From positions 36,025,488 through 36,089,487 of the forward strand of contig CM073898.1 of the NCBI GenBank assembly GCA_037176705.1: DNA of 64,000 nt, read 5' to 3'. Position 1 is the first letter of the stretch, and every line of letters begins with the position of its first letter. This document shows positions 33,630 to 45,950 of the stretch, piece after piece. The notes under the pieces were generated by a model. The model made no database searches. It had not been told where the DNA came from and worked only from the letters and a program-made list of their open reading frames with translations. The position numbers and the translations under genes were made by a program. Origin of the DNA: Molossus alvarezi (taxonomy: Eukaryota; Chordata; Mammalia; Chiroptera; Molossidae).

Positions 33630-33780
33630 TTTTATTTTGTATTGGTTCTAAGTGTACAGCTTAGTGGTTAGACAATCATATACTTTACATAGAGTTCACC
33701 TCGATACTTCTATTACCCCAACTGGCACCATATGTAGTTATCACAACATTATTGACTATATTCCCTATGTTTTGCTTTAG
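33630..33780 (-). mobile_element. Old L1 3' end, antisense
   Basis: TTCTAAGTGTACAGCTTAGTGGTT, CATATACTTTACATAGAGTTCACC and TATTGACTATATTCCCTATG follow the antisense 3' end of old L1M elements as I know them. Only the last 150 bases of the element are present. Confidence 0.6.
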
Positions 33781-33827
33781 TACGAACTATAATTGAGTGA
33801 CATACTCAAGTGGATAAAAACTTTTTC

Positions 33828-33985
33828 CGGCCCTGGCTGGTTTGGTTCAGCGATTAGAGCGTCGGCCTGTGGTCCTGAGAGACCCGGGTTCGGCTCCGCT
33901 AAGGGCATGTGCCTCGGTTGCAGTTTGTCTCCGGCCCTGGTCGGTTGTGCGGGTGATAGCCACTCGATGTGTCCTTTCACATCGA

Positions 33986-34033
<48 letters not shown>

Positions 34034-34107
34034 CCTCTCTCTCCCTCCCAGTCTACCTGAACAAAAAATGGAAAAATGTCCTCGGGTGAGGATAAAAAAA
34101 AAAACAA
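33828..34107 (+). mobile_element. VES SINE, type A tail, full length
   Basis: GGCCCTGGCTGGTTTGGTTCAG head, B box GGGTTCGGCTCC, CpG-rich body, an expanded CT run of about 40 bases at 33990-34031, and tail TGTCCTCGGGTGAGGATAAAA. AAAAACTTTTTC is exact before (33816-33827) and after (34108-34119). Several 65-98-codon frames across it are read-through of the CT repeat. Confidence 0.96.
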
Positions 34108-35918
34108 AAAAACTTTTTCTGACTGAGAGCATCAGAAGAAGCTTTAGGAAGGGTTTGTCATTTGACTTAAGTCTTGAAGGTTGAGAAACAGTCTGTTAAA
34201 AAGAGATAAACACTTTAGAAAGATTAGATAATATCATGTATGACTATGAGGACTCAAAATGATTCATAATAGGAAATTTTATCTAAATTAAGAAAAAAAT
34301 TTGAACAATAAAATGAAACAATATTTTTTTTAATAATGAAAACTTTAAAAGTAGTCTTACAGAACAAATGGAAGAAATGATGGGTATTAGAGAACACTTG
34401 GAAAAAAATTAGAAATAGCTGTGCATTTAAAAATATCTAATCTATGAACCGTTTCTTGGAGTGGATTAAAAAGATTCTGAAGACACTCTGAAGATAGAAA
34501 GTTTGACTTGAAAAAGATTCAGTGGAGGGATAAAGGGAGAGAACTTGGTTAAAAAGGGCATTAAAATCAATAACTTGGTTAACTTAGTAGTTATATCCAG
34601 AGATATAAAATGAAAAAAAAAAAAAAGCAGGCCAGGGAGGTTATACTATGGTTCCGTGTATAAATCTCACAAGTTTTCAGTGTCAATGAGAGACATCTTC
34701 ATAAACATGTTCAGCACAAATATGGAACTAAGGCGTTAGACGTCGGAGGAGATACTGGAATTCGCCACAGTGGCTCGACTATTGTAGTTACAGATAAAGT
34801 CAAAGCTCTGTGAATGAAGGACACTGCAAAGAAAGCACAGAAAAAAGAAGGAAATGAATCCAATGACTAAAGTTTGAGACGTGATGGAGATATTAACTAA
34901 CCCTTTTGTAATAATTATTTCACAATATATATGTTTAGTAAATCATCACATTGTACACTGTAAACTTACACAATGTTATATCTTAATTATATCTCATAAA
35001 GCTGGAAAAAACAAATATGTATAGTTTAACTAAAGAAATAGTAAAATAGATGCCTTTAATTAGTCAAGAAAAAAAAAAAAAAAAAGGTAAAGAAAAGCCA
35101 ATACACACACTGGTCCCTAACATGAAAAGGCTTTAAGTAACTGTCATATAATTGATGTTTGAATCTGGGGGAAAAGATGCCAAGAGAGTGAAGACTGGAA
35201 GAAAATACAATATTGTATTAGAATGTAAGGTAAATTCAGTCTCAAGAAGATATTGCCAAACAATGGAAATTTTTTAGGTATGTGCCTATGAATAGATTGT
35301 TGTTGATTTTGGCAACTTAAGATTTTTAATTTCCTATTTAAAATCAATTTACAGATACAGAATACAATTATAGTACTTTGAGGAATTAGTGGAAAATGAG
35401 AACTTGGAATCAGAAAAGCTACATTTAATTTTTGAGAATTTTTTTAGTTAAAGGTAAAAGGATGATCCTTCAATAAGAAGTGAGGTCAAGATACTTATTT
35501 TTAGGTTATAGAAGAATTGAACATTTTTATTGACCCTTTGTACTGGCAATAGATAAAAGCAGAAGAAGGAAATGGGAAGAATAATTGGGTAAATTCCCAG
35601 AGGAGAAAAGAAGCCAAGAATTGAGAGCAAAAATATAAAGGTCATATGTGAAAAAGAGTAAGAATAAGATGGCTTAGGAAAGGAGAAATGTATCAAACCC
35701 TATTTTATTTCCTCAGCATAGGTTTAATCAATTCCTCATTGATGGCAATAAGAAATTGGGAAATCAAGCTGCCACAACTGCTAGTAACCTAAGTGAAATC
35801 ATGAAATCAGCAGGAGAATGTGTTCTACAGTGTCCTAGTCAAGGATCCAGTAGGAGACAAGTGAGGCGGTTTTGATTTACAAACATTAGTTTTATTTTTG
35901 TTATTTTATACCATGCAG

Positions 35919-35940
35919 TGGGGTGGGGGGTGAGGGGTGG
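35919..35940 (+). repeat. G-rich motif with G-quadruplex potential
   Basis: GTGGGGTGGGGGGTGAGGGGTGG: G-runs of 4, 6, 4 and 2 with one- to three-base loops. Splitting the six-G run gives four runs of at least two or three, so a G-quadruplex is possible. Confidence 0.6.
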
Positions 35941-38386
35941 AGATGACAAGCAGGTTCTAAGCTCAAGGATCAATTTTCTCTTGATATTTACTACTCAGTT
36001 TAAGCAGGTCAATAATTGCAGTTCAATATATGTAGATCAACCTATGTGCTCTAAAATCCAGTAATTGTTATTTGATGTTTTTATTATCTTAAAGAGCAAA
36101 CTATGCACTAGCTTATGTAACAACAGTGTTAAGCCTTTATAAACACTCCATTTAAAATTTTTCATTTACACATATCTATATATATTTATAAACTTAACAT
36201 TGTTTATTCCCTGATCTAATTTTCCAATCTGATCTATAACGCTGATGGGATATTGAAATTACTAAGATTGATTCTGAAAAGTCAGGGCAGTCTTCTGAAT
36301 AGAAAAGCAAGAATAGAACTAGAGGATTTGGGAAAACAGTAAAAAATATGCTTTCAGAGAAAGAAAAGATGCCAAATGAAGAAATACAAAATCATCAAGC
36401 AATATAAAGAGCAAGCCAAGATAGCCAGATTGGAAGTATAACAATGTACCTGGGAAAATCAGCTGTCAAGCACTAGCAGTGATCATGTTGCATCGTATAC
36501 CTACTGAGAGCCTCATTGTGGCGGTATGTACCAGAACTCCATGCAGCTTCCCTCACTCCCTGCCGATTTGGGGGAGGAAATTCCTCATTCTAAAATCTAA
36601 CGACAAGATTTTTAGTGAAACTACTACATCTGGATTTCCAACCCCGAGGCCCTGAGAGATAGCCCCTGGTTCCTTTGCTCACTGATGAGGCAGCGAAGGG
36701 CATGTGATTCACACTTAACAGAGTTCCTCCCCAGGAAGTCTCAGACTTTTAAGTATATCTTTATATTTTTCTTTTTAAGTTATTTTGAGTTATGCCTTTT
36801 GTCACTTATAATCTAAACCTCCTTAATGAATAGAATAACTAAAATCAATATAGCTTATTTGCTTGGAATTTAGTGTTAGTTTACCTGGGTTTTATATAAA
36901 AATAAATCAGTAGGGTCTAACTCTGTATTCACAATGATTAGATGATAGCAAAGGTTAATATTTAATATGGTATAAGTAATCTTTTAAATTGAAAATAATA
37001 AACAAATTTGTAGAAATATATTTTCCAAAGAAAACAAAACTCTTTTCAAGTAGTTTGCATTCAAAATATGTGCCAATCACAAGTAATGCTTGATATTTTA
37101 TTATAAAATGTCTCACTGACACCTACATGGAAATCAAGCTTGTATTTTTGTTGAGAGGTGTTTCATAATATAAAAACACTTATTTTGTTGTTGTTAAGCA
37201 TAATGAAAACATTATTATTTTAAAATCACCAGACAGTCTTCATTAAGTTTTAATTGTTGTTGATGAACACATAGTCCAAAATGAGTGTTCAAGGAGAGGT
37301 AACTACTATTTTAAATTGGATGTTTATCTTTCCAGATAATATGATTCAATTTCCTTACTTATCTGAGGAAATATAAAAATATATGGACTTATGTATATTT
37401 GTCACTACATTTTTATGTGTGTTTAATATAGATGTAACATTCTATGTAATATGGAGCCACTGTCATTCAATAATATTCTTCAAAAATGTTTCCATAAAAG
37501 CAGATATAAAATTAAAACATTTTAAGTGGTGCATATAGTTTTCCATAATATTGATACATTACAGTTTAGTTAACTCAGTTACTATTAATGGAATTTTAGG
37601 TGAACAATTGTCCTTACTTTTTGGGCTTGCTATCAACAGCAAATGAATCACATGTTTGCACCTGGGAGCTAATTTCTCTCATTGTCTACCCTTTCTGCCA
37701 CTGTCAATATCATATGCGAACAATATTCCATGAAGTACACACACACATGCACACCTCACATATATTCACTATATATCTGAAAGGAATGTAAGAACTTCAA
37801 GGTTAAGAAAGACAGTTAACTTGTCTAAATTAAATAAGCAAGCACAAAAACAAAAATCTTAAGTTTAAAAATAGGATTTGGCTATTAATCTTAATTACTC
37901 CAAGATAGCATAAAAAAGTTCTTCTCAAAATTAGGATGAGTTAGATTAAAACTCCTTATGCCAAGAGAGGGACTGAGTCACAAATTGTACTCATGTCTAC
38001 TTGAAAATGTTGTGTTTCTTTATACTGTATACATTTTTAAAAAGAGTAATCTGTGAGTTGATTTTAGATAGTTCTAGACCTGTATTCCAATTGGGATTAC
38101 TGCCGTAAATGTGCTTATGCCTGTGATGGTAAATTAATTAGGCATTTGTTGAAACTGGTAGTTATTATGTAATTCTTTTCTGAGGTCCTCATAGAAGTAA
38201 GATGTTCACCAATGTTATCAAAAGATAAAGTTATCTAGCGCTTGATGTTATCTCAGAAAAAATTTGATAACTTTGTAAATAAATCATATGCTTCTGAACT
38301 GTGCTAAAAGCCAGCCAATGTGTAACTTCAATGTTTTTGGAATGTTGTTGTTTTTTTCTTTTTAAACTATCAATAAGTATTGGTCA

Positions 38387-38743
38387 TTGTGTCTAGTTGT
38401 TTTGACAGCAACAGTCAATGTGAGCAACAACAGAACCAAGTCATCTGAAAAACAGAATTTTAAAAGTGGTAACCATGGCAACAAACAGAAAAATGACATT
38501 CTGAAAGGTTTGGAATGTCTGCTATTGGTATTATTCAAATATTATCTGTTAAGCAGGGCTCTTTGCAAACAATTAAGAAGCATTCTTTTGTCAGACTTAT
38601 TATTTGTACCACTTGCTGAAATAGGGCAGGAGTTAAATTTAAAAGATGAAGGTTCAAACTTCAACCAATCATCTTCCTACTCTAGTACAATCCCATTGTC
38701 TAATGATAAGCAAGGTTGGACAAGCATCTCTGGGACAAAATAG
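38387..38743 (+). other. Unrecognised 118-codon ORF
   Basis: I do not recognise the product. It is Asn/Ser/Lys-rich at the start (VSNNRTKSSEKQNFKSGNHG), hydrophobic in the middle and Ser-rich at the end (SNFNQSSSYSSTIPLSNDK), with no domain. A pyrimidine tract ending in CAG precedes 38411 and a GGTAACC lies at about 38468. So an exon of about 58 bases with splice-like edges is conceivable, but unsupported. Chance is the simplest reading. Confidence 0.15.
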
Positions 38744-40639
38744 TACTGAGGACTTTGGTATTGACCTACATGGACCAGTCTTATTTGTAATCTAGGCAAG
38801 AATAAAAAGTTTGTAAGTTGATGGAATAAAATATCTTCTAAACAAATATGAAATTTGAATAAAAATGAAGCCATTTTATATTTTCCCAACCTGGAAATAA
38901 GTATTTAGCAAATTTATCCAAACCAGGGCAATAAAAGAAGCCCAGACTACTGAGTTTTCTCTAAATCAAGAAGATACTGCTCTGTATGCTTTAAATAAAT
39001 TGTCATCTCAAAATCTATTATATTGGAGATACAAAATCTATCTTTTATGCTCTCCTGTTTTAGATTTAATATATTACAGAACCTGTATTCTAGTGTAGAA
39101 CATTTTATAAATTGAACAGATGTTTCTGTTAATATAACACAGTCGAGTTATTTAAACTAACATCATGGTTTCTACAGAAGTGATCTTAAATGAACCTCAA
39201 TAAGAATATAAATAGCTTGATTTAATTACATTAAATGAAATGTCAGAAAGCTACCCATTACCCAGAGATGTGTAAAATAAAATGTCTTAATTTCCATAAA
39301 TTTAAATTTTGGGTGTAAAACTATTCTGTTTATTATACAAATCAAAGGCTATTAAATCAGAAACAAAATGATATCAGTATTCAAAATTTAAATACCTATA
39401 TTTTAAGGACAAATGAAAAAAATTTAAATGTTTCTTATAAGAATGTGTTAAAACTAAAAAAAAGCAGATGTGCAGTAAAATAGGTTAAAATTCAAAATAA
39501 GTATCAAATATCAAAATCAACTTTTAACAATTAAAATGAATTATCAAGGAACTTACAAATTAATAAAAACAGTGTTTCTTAAAGCACATTTTGCTATTTT
39601 TTCTCTGTACCCAATGAAAGATTTGCTGAAACCTGGAGGATGAAATTTTTCTCAACCTCACTGCAAGTGTTGATTAAGGAAAAGTTGAAATCTTGCCTAG
39701 AGACCTAGAGGTGTTTTTTTTTGTTAAATGTTGCTTCTCATATTTTGGGTTGCAGAAGATGTACTTGACTTTTTTCTGCATTGAAGATTTACTTAGTGAT
39801 GTTGGACCCAGTTTTCCTTTCATCTCTATAGAGTGAACCAGAAGAAAGTTAACTATAAGTGTGAATTTAATTTTCAGAACCTTAAATTATTTATCTCTTC
39901 ATATAATACGTGACTAACACTGCCCGACCCTTTAAGGACTATCTCCAATAAAATATTATATAATGTATATGTATGTGTATATATAATATTTATACATAAA
40001 TATATATATATATTTATATAACTTAATACAGTGCTTGAAAAGAAGAATACTATGTAAGTATAGTAAACATATTAGTTGTGGCCACTATTATTATATATAA
40101 GTTAAGTCCACATTAATTTTCTCTATCTTGTGTTCCTTTTACGATGCTTTCCTGCAATATCTCTTTCCTTATTTTGGTTTCTTTTCCTTAATTATAGTTG
40201 TTTCTAATAATCATAAGTTTAGATATTTCTTGTGAAAAGTTGTATTTATAATAAAGAATTAAAGCAATTTAAAATTGTTCATGCTAGTCCTCTCTAAGCC
40301 TTCTGGATTGATGTAATTGAGAATATCTGGAAATGAGATGAATTGTTAAAATGTGTAACACTTAAAAATATGAAACCTTGTAGATAATGGAATAGGGGTT
40401 TTCATGATATTGAGCAACCCCAAAAGATCAAGAATTTGAAAAGTTAAACTTCAAATTTTTCTCATAACCTTTTATTTCAAACATTTATATTTTTTAAAAA
40501 GTCATGTTATTTATTGAATTTATAATATGTAAATATTCTCAATTTATTCATCAAACATTCTTTATGGGTGGAAAAATAAGAGGAAACGTAAAGAACAATT
40601 TAGCTATGTAAGTGAAGTAGAGGTTATTTTTGTTACTGT

Positions 40640-40759
40640 GAAAATGACAATCTGATGTTGCAACACTGTACCGTATTAGCATGTTAGAGATTTAGTACAG
40701 GGGCCCTAAGGAGTTCTTCTTGATGAATCAGAATGCTTCAGCTCTGCTGCTCTAGAGGA
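40640..40759 (+). repeat. Local direct duplication, copy 1
   Basis: From GAAAATGACAATCTGATG to GCTGCTCTAGAGGA. It shares about 85-90% identity with 41263-41388. Not recognised as a known transposon. Confidence 0.9.
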
Positions 40760-41262
40760 CGTTCGTTACAATCTACTCACTGAGTCTTCCAGCACTTCTA
40801 TCATGATAGACATGGAATCAATGAGCTCTGACTAGTTCCTAACTTCCCTGGTTGCTGAATTCTTTGGAACAGATAATTACAAAACGCAATGACTTGAACT
40901 ATGTCAACAATTTCAATAATGAACTAACACATAGGAGAGATCACCATTAAGATACAGTAAACCTGGATTTGTCATGTACCACATTCTTCCATTGTGTCTA
41001 ATGAATTTATGGTAGGCTCACTTAATATAGAATATGACCCTATCTATTGTCAGCTAAATTGCCTTTACATAAACATTAAGAATACTCAGGACTACAAGAG
41101 CAACAAAAGTCACAAGAAAACAATAACACAGAACATATCTAGAATCTGAAGTCAATAAAAGTATTAGAAAAGTGTATGGGTGGATTCCTTTGCAGGTCCA
41201 TTTGGAAGAGTAGGAGTGAACCCCTTATATACTGTTTCAATCATGAATAACAAAGCACAAGA

Positions 41263-41388
41263 GAAAATGACAATCTGATATTGCAACACTGTACCAAATT
41301 TTCATGTTAGAGATTTAGTATAGGGGTCCTAACAGAAAGGAGTTCTTCATGATGAATCAGAATGCTTCAGTACTGCTGCTTTAGAGGA
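41263..41388 (+). repeat. Local direct duplication, copy 2
   Basis: From GAAAATGACAATCTGATA to GCTGCTTTAGAGGA. It differs from copy 1 by substitutions and a short insertion at about 41330 (CAGAAA). The copies lie 620 bases apart in the same orientation. Confidence 0.9.
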
Positions 41389-41860
41389 AATGAAATATTG
41401 GTGCCTCACTGGGGGGTACCGTGCCCAATCATGGGCTTGAGGAAAGAGTTTGGGTGCATTGGAAAGGATGAAGGTAATTCAAGAGTAGAGGAGTGCAGAT
41501 AACATAGTTGTTATGGGAAAATTTCACATTTCCCAGCAGTATCTTGAAAAAACTGCTGCCATTTATTTGCATTCCATAACAGGAAAAGAGATCATCTTTT
41601 AAACAAAGGAAACAATTTGACATTTTGTTTTGAGCATGTTGTGGAAGTCAATCTAGATGAATTCTTTTAAACCTGATAACCCATCAGAGGAAAGCTCAGA
41701 TGTAGGTCAGACCAGGAAGAATGGGGAGATCACATTAGAGAATAACAGGCTCCTATCAATGTTAAAATCACATCAGCTGATAGTTGTTTTCAAAAAGGTG
41801 TTTCCATCAATTCTTTGGTCAGTTTTCAAGAATATTTATTTGGTAATTAAGATAACTATA

Positions 41861-42111
41861 GCCCTGGCCGGTTTTGCTCAGCGGTTAGAGCATCGTCCTG
41901 TGGACCAGAGAGTCCCAGGTTTGGTTCCCGCTAAGGGAACATAGCTCAGTTATAGTTTGTCCCCAGCCCTGGTGGGGTCGTGTGGGTGGTGACCACTCAA
42001 GGTGTCTCTCTGACATCTGTGTTCCCCTCTCTCTCTCTTCCTCCCTCTCTACTTCCCCCTCTATTTGAAGATAAATGTAGAAATGTCCTCGGGTGAGAAT
42101 TAAAAAAAAAA
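41861..42111 (+). mobile_element. VES SINE, type A tail
   Basis: Head GCCCTGGCCGGTTTTGCTCAGCGG, body GTCCCCAGCCCTGGTGGGGTCG, CT run, tail TGTCCTCGGGTGAGAATT and poly-A. AAGATAACTATA is exact on both sides (41849-41860 and 42112-42123). The 95-codon frame reaching into it is not a gene. Confidence 0.95.
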
Positions 42112-42123
42112 AAGATAACTATA

Positions 42124-42890
42124 ATTGTTGGTTTGGCTATGCAAGGGTGGCCAATTTTTAGGCTAATTCAGATTGATGTGTAGTGCATGTAGTTTTTTGT
42201 AAAAAAGGATTTTGTGGCCACATCCAATTTCAGGCAGATAGAGAGTGATGATTAATGGTTCCCCCCCGCCCCCACCATGAATCCAAAATAGAGAATAAAG
42301 AAAAGATTGTATCATTGTTGGCTATGTTTTGTGCTTTTTTTCCTATATGGAGAATGTCAGGTTATCATGATATTTTAAAAATTTACTCATATATTTGTTT
42401 ATTAATTCAATGAACTTTTGCCAAAACCTATGATCTGGTGAGGAGTGTAGTAAGTACTAGGGATTTACCCTAACTTCTGCTAGTTCATAGTCTACTACTC
42501 ACTAACACTCCCCAAATACAAAATTATTTGGTTTTAATAACATGTCACAGAACGATGTCCTTATCCACTGAATCTTTTAGAAAATGTTTTGATATTTTTC
42601 TGTTTTAATGGTAGCTGGCCTCTATCTTTCCCATCTCCAGTTTTTATGATTATTTTGGCATCCTTATTACATTGTGTGTATAAGTGATTATAAGGTAGGG
42701 AACTGGGTGAACAAAAGACAGTGAGAACAAGTTACAGAAAGTTCACTCCATGTAAGAATACTGAAAGGAATTATTCCCTGAGTTATTTGTCCTTCCAGGT
42801 CTTTGTGAGACGAGGAGAGGTGTAGACACTGTATAGGTCCATATTTGATGTCAGTGCTTGCTCAGTTTGGGGAGTAAACTCAGTCTTGTT
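42124..42890. other. Unassigned spacer
   Basis: Contains a C-rich run at 42264-42275. 42430-42500 may be an ancient repeat ('AGTGTAGTAAGTACTAGGGATTTACCC'). Nothing firm. Confidence 0.4.
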
Positions 42891-42894
42891 TTTC

Positions 42895-43390
42895 AGTTCA
42901 TACATCAAACAGAAATTGAATGAATATCACCTAAACATCAGTCACTGTTCGCAGCACCAAAATAAAATGATGAGCAAAGTAGGCATTTTCCTACTGTCAT
43001 TGGAGTTTTATAATCACAAGAGTGACCACATATTAGTCAAACAATTCACATATATATAATTACCAACTATAATGAGTTATATGAAGAGAAAGTACATGAT
43101 ACTTTGAAAGTTAAAAATGCATTTCCCTGACCTTTTATCAGAAGCAGCATGGTGTACACAATTGTTTGCAGAGTTGATATTTGAACTCATGATTATGTAT
43201 AACGAGTAAGAATAAATTAGACAATGGTTGGGGAGTGCAGAAAAAGTGGCTCAAGGTAAAAAAAGATAATGTGCAAAAAGGACTGAGATAACGGAGATAG
43301 AGTGACTGACAAAAGGCCAGAAAATTTGGGCCTCAGGGAGTCAGAGAATGGATGGTGGAGGTCAGACTAGGAGGCGAGCAAAGACCACGG
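42895..43390. repeat. Probable ancient L2-age repeat
   Basis: AATTGAATGAATATCACCTAAACATCAGTCACTG, AAAATGATGAGCAAAGTAGGC and AGAGTGACCACATATTAGTCAAACA (all diverged) follow the common 'TTTATTGAGCACCTACTATGTGCC...GTGAACAAAACAGAC' repeat. The region to 43390 has a CAGGGAGTCAGAGAATGGATGG block that fits its continuation. The name is uncertain. Confidence 0.4.
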
Positions 43391-43636
43391 GTATATAAAT
43401 CTCAACATTCCCCAGTATTCTTCCACAAACAGATTTTAGTGTTGAGTATCATCTTAATTAAACACTATTTTTATACTAGGATAACTGTTCTCCATCCAGA
43501 TTTCCTAACATGATTATGTTATATCATTTCTTTGAAATATAGAAAATGCAGTGTAAAAGAAGGTGGGCTTATATATTTCAAAATTACCACTGTGTACTTT
43601 ATTTTCATTACACTGAGAAAACAAAAAAATACATAA

Positions 43637-43830
43637 GGCCCAGCCAGTGTGGCTCAGTGGTTGAGTGTTGACCCATGCACCAAGAGGTCGCTGGTTCGAT
43701 TCCTGGTCAGGGCACATGCCCTGGTTGTGGGCCTGATCCCCAGTGGGGGGCATGCAGAAGGCAGCAAATTGATGTTCTCTCATTGATATTTCTCTCTCTC
43801 TCTCTAAAATCAATAAAGAAAAAAAATAAA
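43637..43830 (+). mobile_element. VES SINE, type B tail
   Basis: GGCCCAGCCAGTGTGGCTCAGTGG head, B box GGTTCGATTCCTGG, centre CCCAGTGGGGGGCATGCAG, CT run, tail AAAATCAATAAAGAAAA. AAAAAAATACATAAGG flanks on both sides. The anticodon-arm part (CCATGCACCAAGAGGTCG) is complete. Confidence 0.94.
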
Positions 43831-44049
43831 AAAAAAAATACATAAGGAATAATATGTTGGGCTTAAAAAAAAGTTAATGTTTGTTTTGAATGTTGACATT
43901 GTGATAATTAAAAAGTTTAAAGATATATTAAGAAAGATAGGTGGTCCCTGTCTCTTTCTGCCTGCTTATTCCTTCACACAACCACATAAATCTCAACATG
44001 TGATCCACTTGTATCAACAGTTTGAATTATCTTTTCAGGTTATTTAATT

Positions 44050-44266
44050 AAAAAATTTTTTTTCTTTATTAATTTTAGAGAGAGAGGAAGGGAGAGGGAA
44101 AGAGAGACAGAAACATCGATGAGAGAGAACTTTGATTGGCCGCCTCCTGCATGCCCCCCTCTTGGGATTTGGCCCACAACCTGGGCATGTGCCCTGACCA
44201 GGAATTGAACAGGCGACTTCTTGGTGCATGGGTTGATGCACAATCACTGAGCCACATCAGCCAGGC
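44050..44266 (-). mobile_element. VES SINE, type B tail
   Basis: Antisense. TTTTTTTCTTTATTAATTTTAG is the tail, GGCCGCCTCCTGCATGCCCCCC the centre, and GAGCCACATCAGCCAGGC the head. CAGGTTATTTAAT is exact on both sides (44036-44048 and 44267-44279). Confidence 0.95.
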
Positions 44267-44339
44267 CAGGTTATTTAATCTTTCACAAGCTCATGATAAT
44301 ATATTTACTCATCTACAAACTTTTTGATTTTTGTTTTAT

Positions 44340-45040
44340 AAATAATGCTCCACTTTTATTTATTACTCTGTTCTTTTTACTTAAATTATCATGGACTTCT
44401 TTCAAGGTCAATATCTGTATCTACATTATTATTTTTAACAGCTGTAGAATTTTCATAGAGAATGTGCTATATATATTTAGATATTGCTCTATTTATGATG
44501 ATTCTGATTGCTTCAATATTTTGTTTATATATGTACACATCTATATACCTATTTTATATTAACAAACAACACTGCAATAAATGTTCTAAAATAGGAGATG
44601 ATAGTGAGGCTAATTTAGATTTAAAAATTTAGATTATTATAGGAATTTCCTCCTAGGTATATAGAGATAAATGGGAAATTATATTAATTATTGGACAGTG
44701 GTTAGTACATAGTTAATGTTCAATTAATCATAAGTAGTGCTTACATCTTTATATATTGGTATTTTTATTTTAAAGGATAAATATTTGCAACTAAATTTTC
44801 TCTTTTTTTGACTCAGATAGTCACTTTTATTTTATCACATGACAAATGTCTTGAAGTTGTTAAATATTTACATATAGTCTCGCTGGCAGCTGTTGATAGT
44901 GGATATTTCTCCATATTATTCTTTGGGCTATATATATACTGAAGAAAATGACTCTTTATTACTTTGTATTTTATATACTTGATTATCAGTAACATTGAAC
45001 ATATTTTTGTGATATACATATTTGTAATTTTATTTCTTTT
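44340..45040 (-). mobile_element. Probable old L1 3' region, antisense
   Basis: The run of 'ACTTAAATTATCATGGACTTC', 'AACAGCTGTAGAATTTTCATA', 'ACAACACTGCAATAAATGTTC', 'GGAATTTCCTCCTAGGTATAT' and 'TAACATTGAACATATTTTTG' mirrors the antisense L1M 3' region. There it reads roughly as GGCTGCATAGTATTCCAT, CAATGCTGCAATGAA, CCTAGAAGTGGAA and GAGCATCTTTTCATATG. It is heavily diverged. Confidence 0.5.
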
Positions 45041-45143
45041 ATCATAAATTTTCCTTTTTACCTTTCAATGAATAAAGTACTTATAGTTAATGTGTCTTTT
45101 TGTTTTTAAATTTTAAATGTAATCAAAATTAGGCATCTGAGCT

Positions 45144-45323
45144 CTGGCCATTGTGGGTCAGTGGTTAAAACATCCGCCTGTGCACCAAAGGGTGGCGGGT
45201 TCAATTCCCAGTCAAAGATGCATACCTGGATTGGGTGATGTTTCTCTCACCATCTCCCTCCCCCCCCCTTCCTCTCTAAAAATCAGTTGGAAAATATCCT
45301 TAGGCGAAGATCAACAACAAAAA
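45144..45323 (+). mobile_element. VES-like SINE with shortened middle
   Basis: CTCTGGCCATTGTGGGTCAGTGG head, B box GGTTCAATTCCCA, then a shortened body that jumps to TTTCTCTCACC and CTCCCTCCCCCC. The tail AAAATATCCTTAGGCGAAGATC is of type A. The flanks ATTAGGCATCTGAGCT (about 45128-45143) and ATTATGCATCTGAGTT (about 45324-45339) match at 14 of 16. Confidence 0.88.
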
Positions 45324-45369
45324 ATTATGCATCTGAGTTCTATGGTTTCCTTTTTTTTTTTTCCTAACA

Positions 45370-45950
45370 CAGTCATGCACCACTTAATAACTACAGGGAA
45401 ATGTTCTGAGAAATGTTTTGTTAGGTGATTTTGTCATTGTGTGAATATTATCGAGTATAATTACACAAACCTAGATGGTATAGCCTACTACACACCTAGG
45501 CTATATTGTATAGCCTATTGTTCCTTGGCTAGCATCCTGTATACCATGTTACTCTACTGAATACTACAGGGAATTGTAGGCCCAGATCACAATCTATTAT
45601 TAATTGTCTAGATATTTCCCAAACACAATATTACCTACAATGTTGTGTAGGTAAACATATTTAAACATAGAAAAGGAGAGTAAAAAACAAGAACCACCAC
45701 CCCCTAAATATATATATATATATATTTTTAATGGTACCATAAATGGAACTTCTTGGGCTGGAAGTTGCTCTTGGTGAGTCAGTGAGTGAATGGCAAGTGA
45801 ATGTGAAGGCCTAGGACGTCACTGCATAATGCGTTGCACTATGACATTACAACAGCTATGACATCACTAGGTAACAGTTTTTCAGTTCCATTATAATCTT
45901 ATAGGACCACCATCATCTATACGGTCCATTGTTGGCTGAAACATTAACTT
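45370..45950 (+). mobile_element. Tigger1/MER2-type DNA transposon, internally deleted
   Basis: Starts CAGTCATGCACCACTTAATAA and contains AGATGGTATAGCCTACTACA, the paired CCTAGGCTATATTGTATAGCC words and AACATAGAAAAGG. CTGGAAGTTGCTCTTGGTGAG and GTGAATGTGAAGGCCTAGGAC come from the Tigger1 interior, and TTATAGGACCACCATCATC...CGGTCCATTGTTGGCTGAAAC is the right end. Tigger elements are pogo-like cut-and-paste transposons of early placental age. No transposase frame remains. A 40-base foreign segment sits at 45581-45620. Confidence 0.85.
45581..45620 (+). repeat. 40-bp segment shared with 47302-47341
   Basis: CCCAGATCA..ATCTATT.TTAATTGTCTAGATATTTCC with four mismatches between the two sites. It does not belong to the Tigger consensus at this position as I recall it. 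Confidence 0.85.

Larger units (their letters stand above)
34120..40639. other. Long unassigned AT-rich stretch
   Basis: About 6.5 kb, the longest part with no transposon that I recognise. It contains poly-A runs (34612-34626, 35068-35085), a G-rich motif (35919-35940), AT repeats at 39960-40020 and one unexplained frame (38387-38743). No exon chain, CpG island or RNA gene can be supported. The lack of recent SINEs here compared with flanks (about one per 2 kb) is noted as a finding. Confidence 0.5.

Noticed and set aside
38387..38743. Candidate exon with splice-like edges
   Set aside because: One pyrimidine tract plus AG and one GT are expected by chance. No neighbouring exon or conserved domain.
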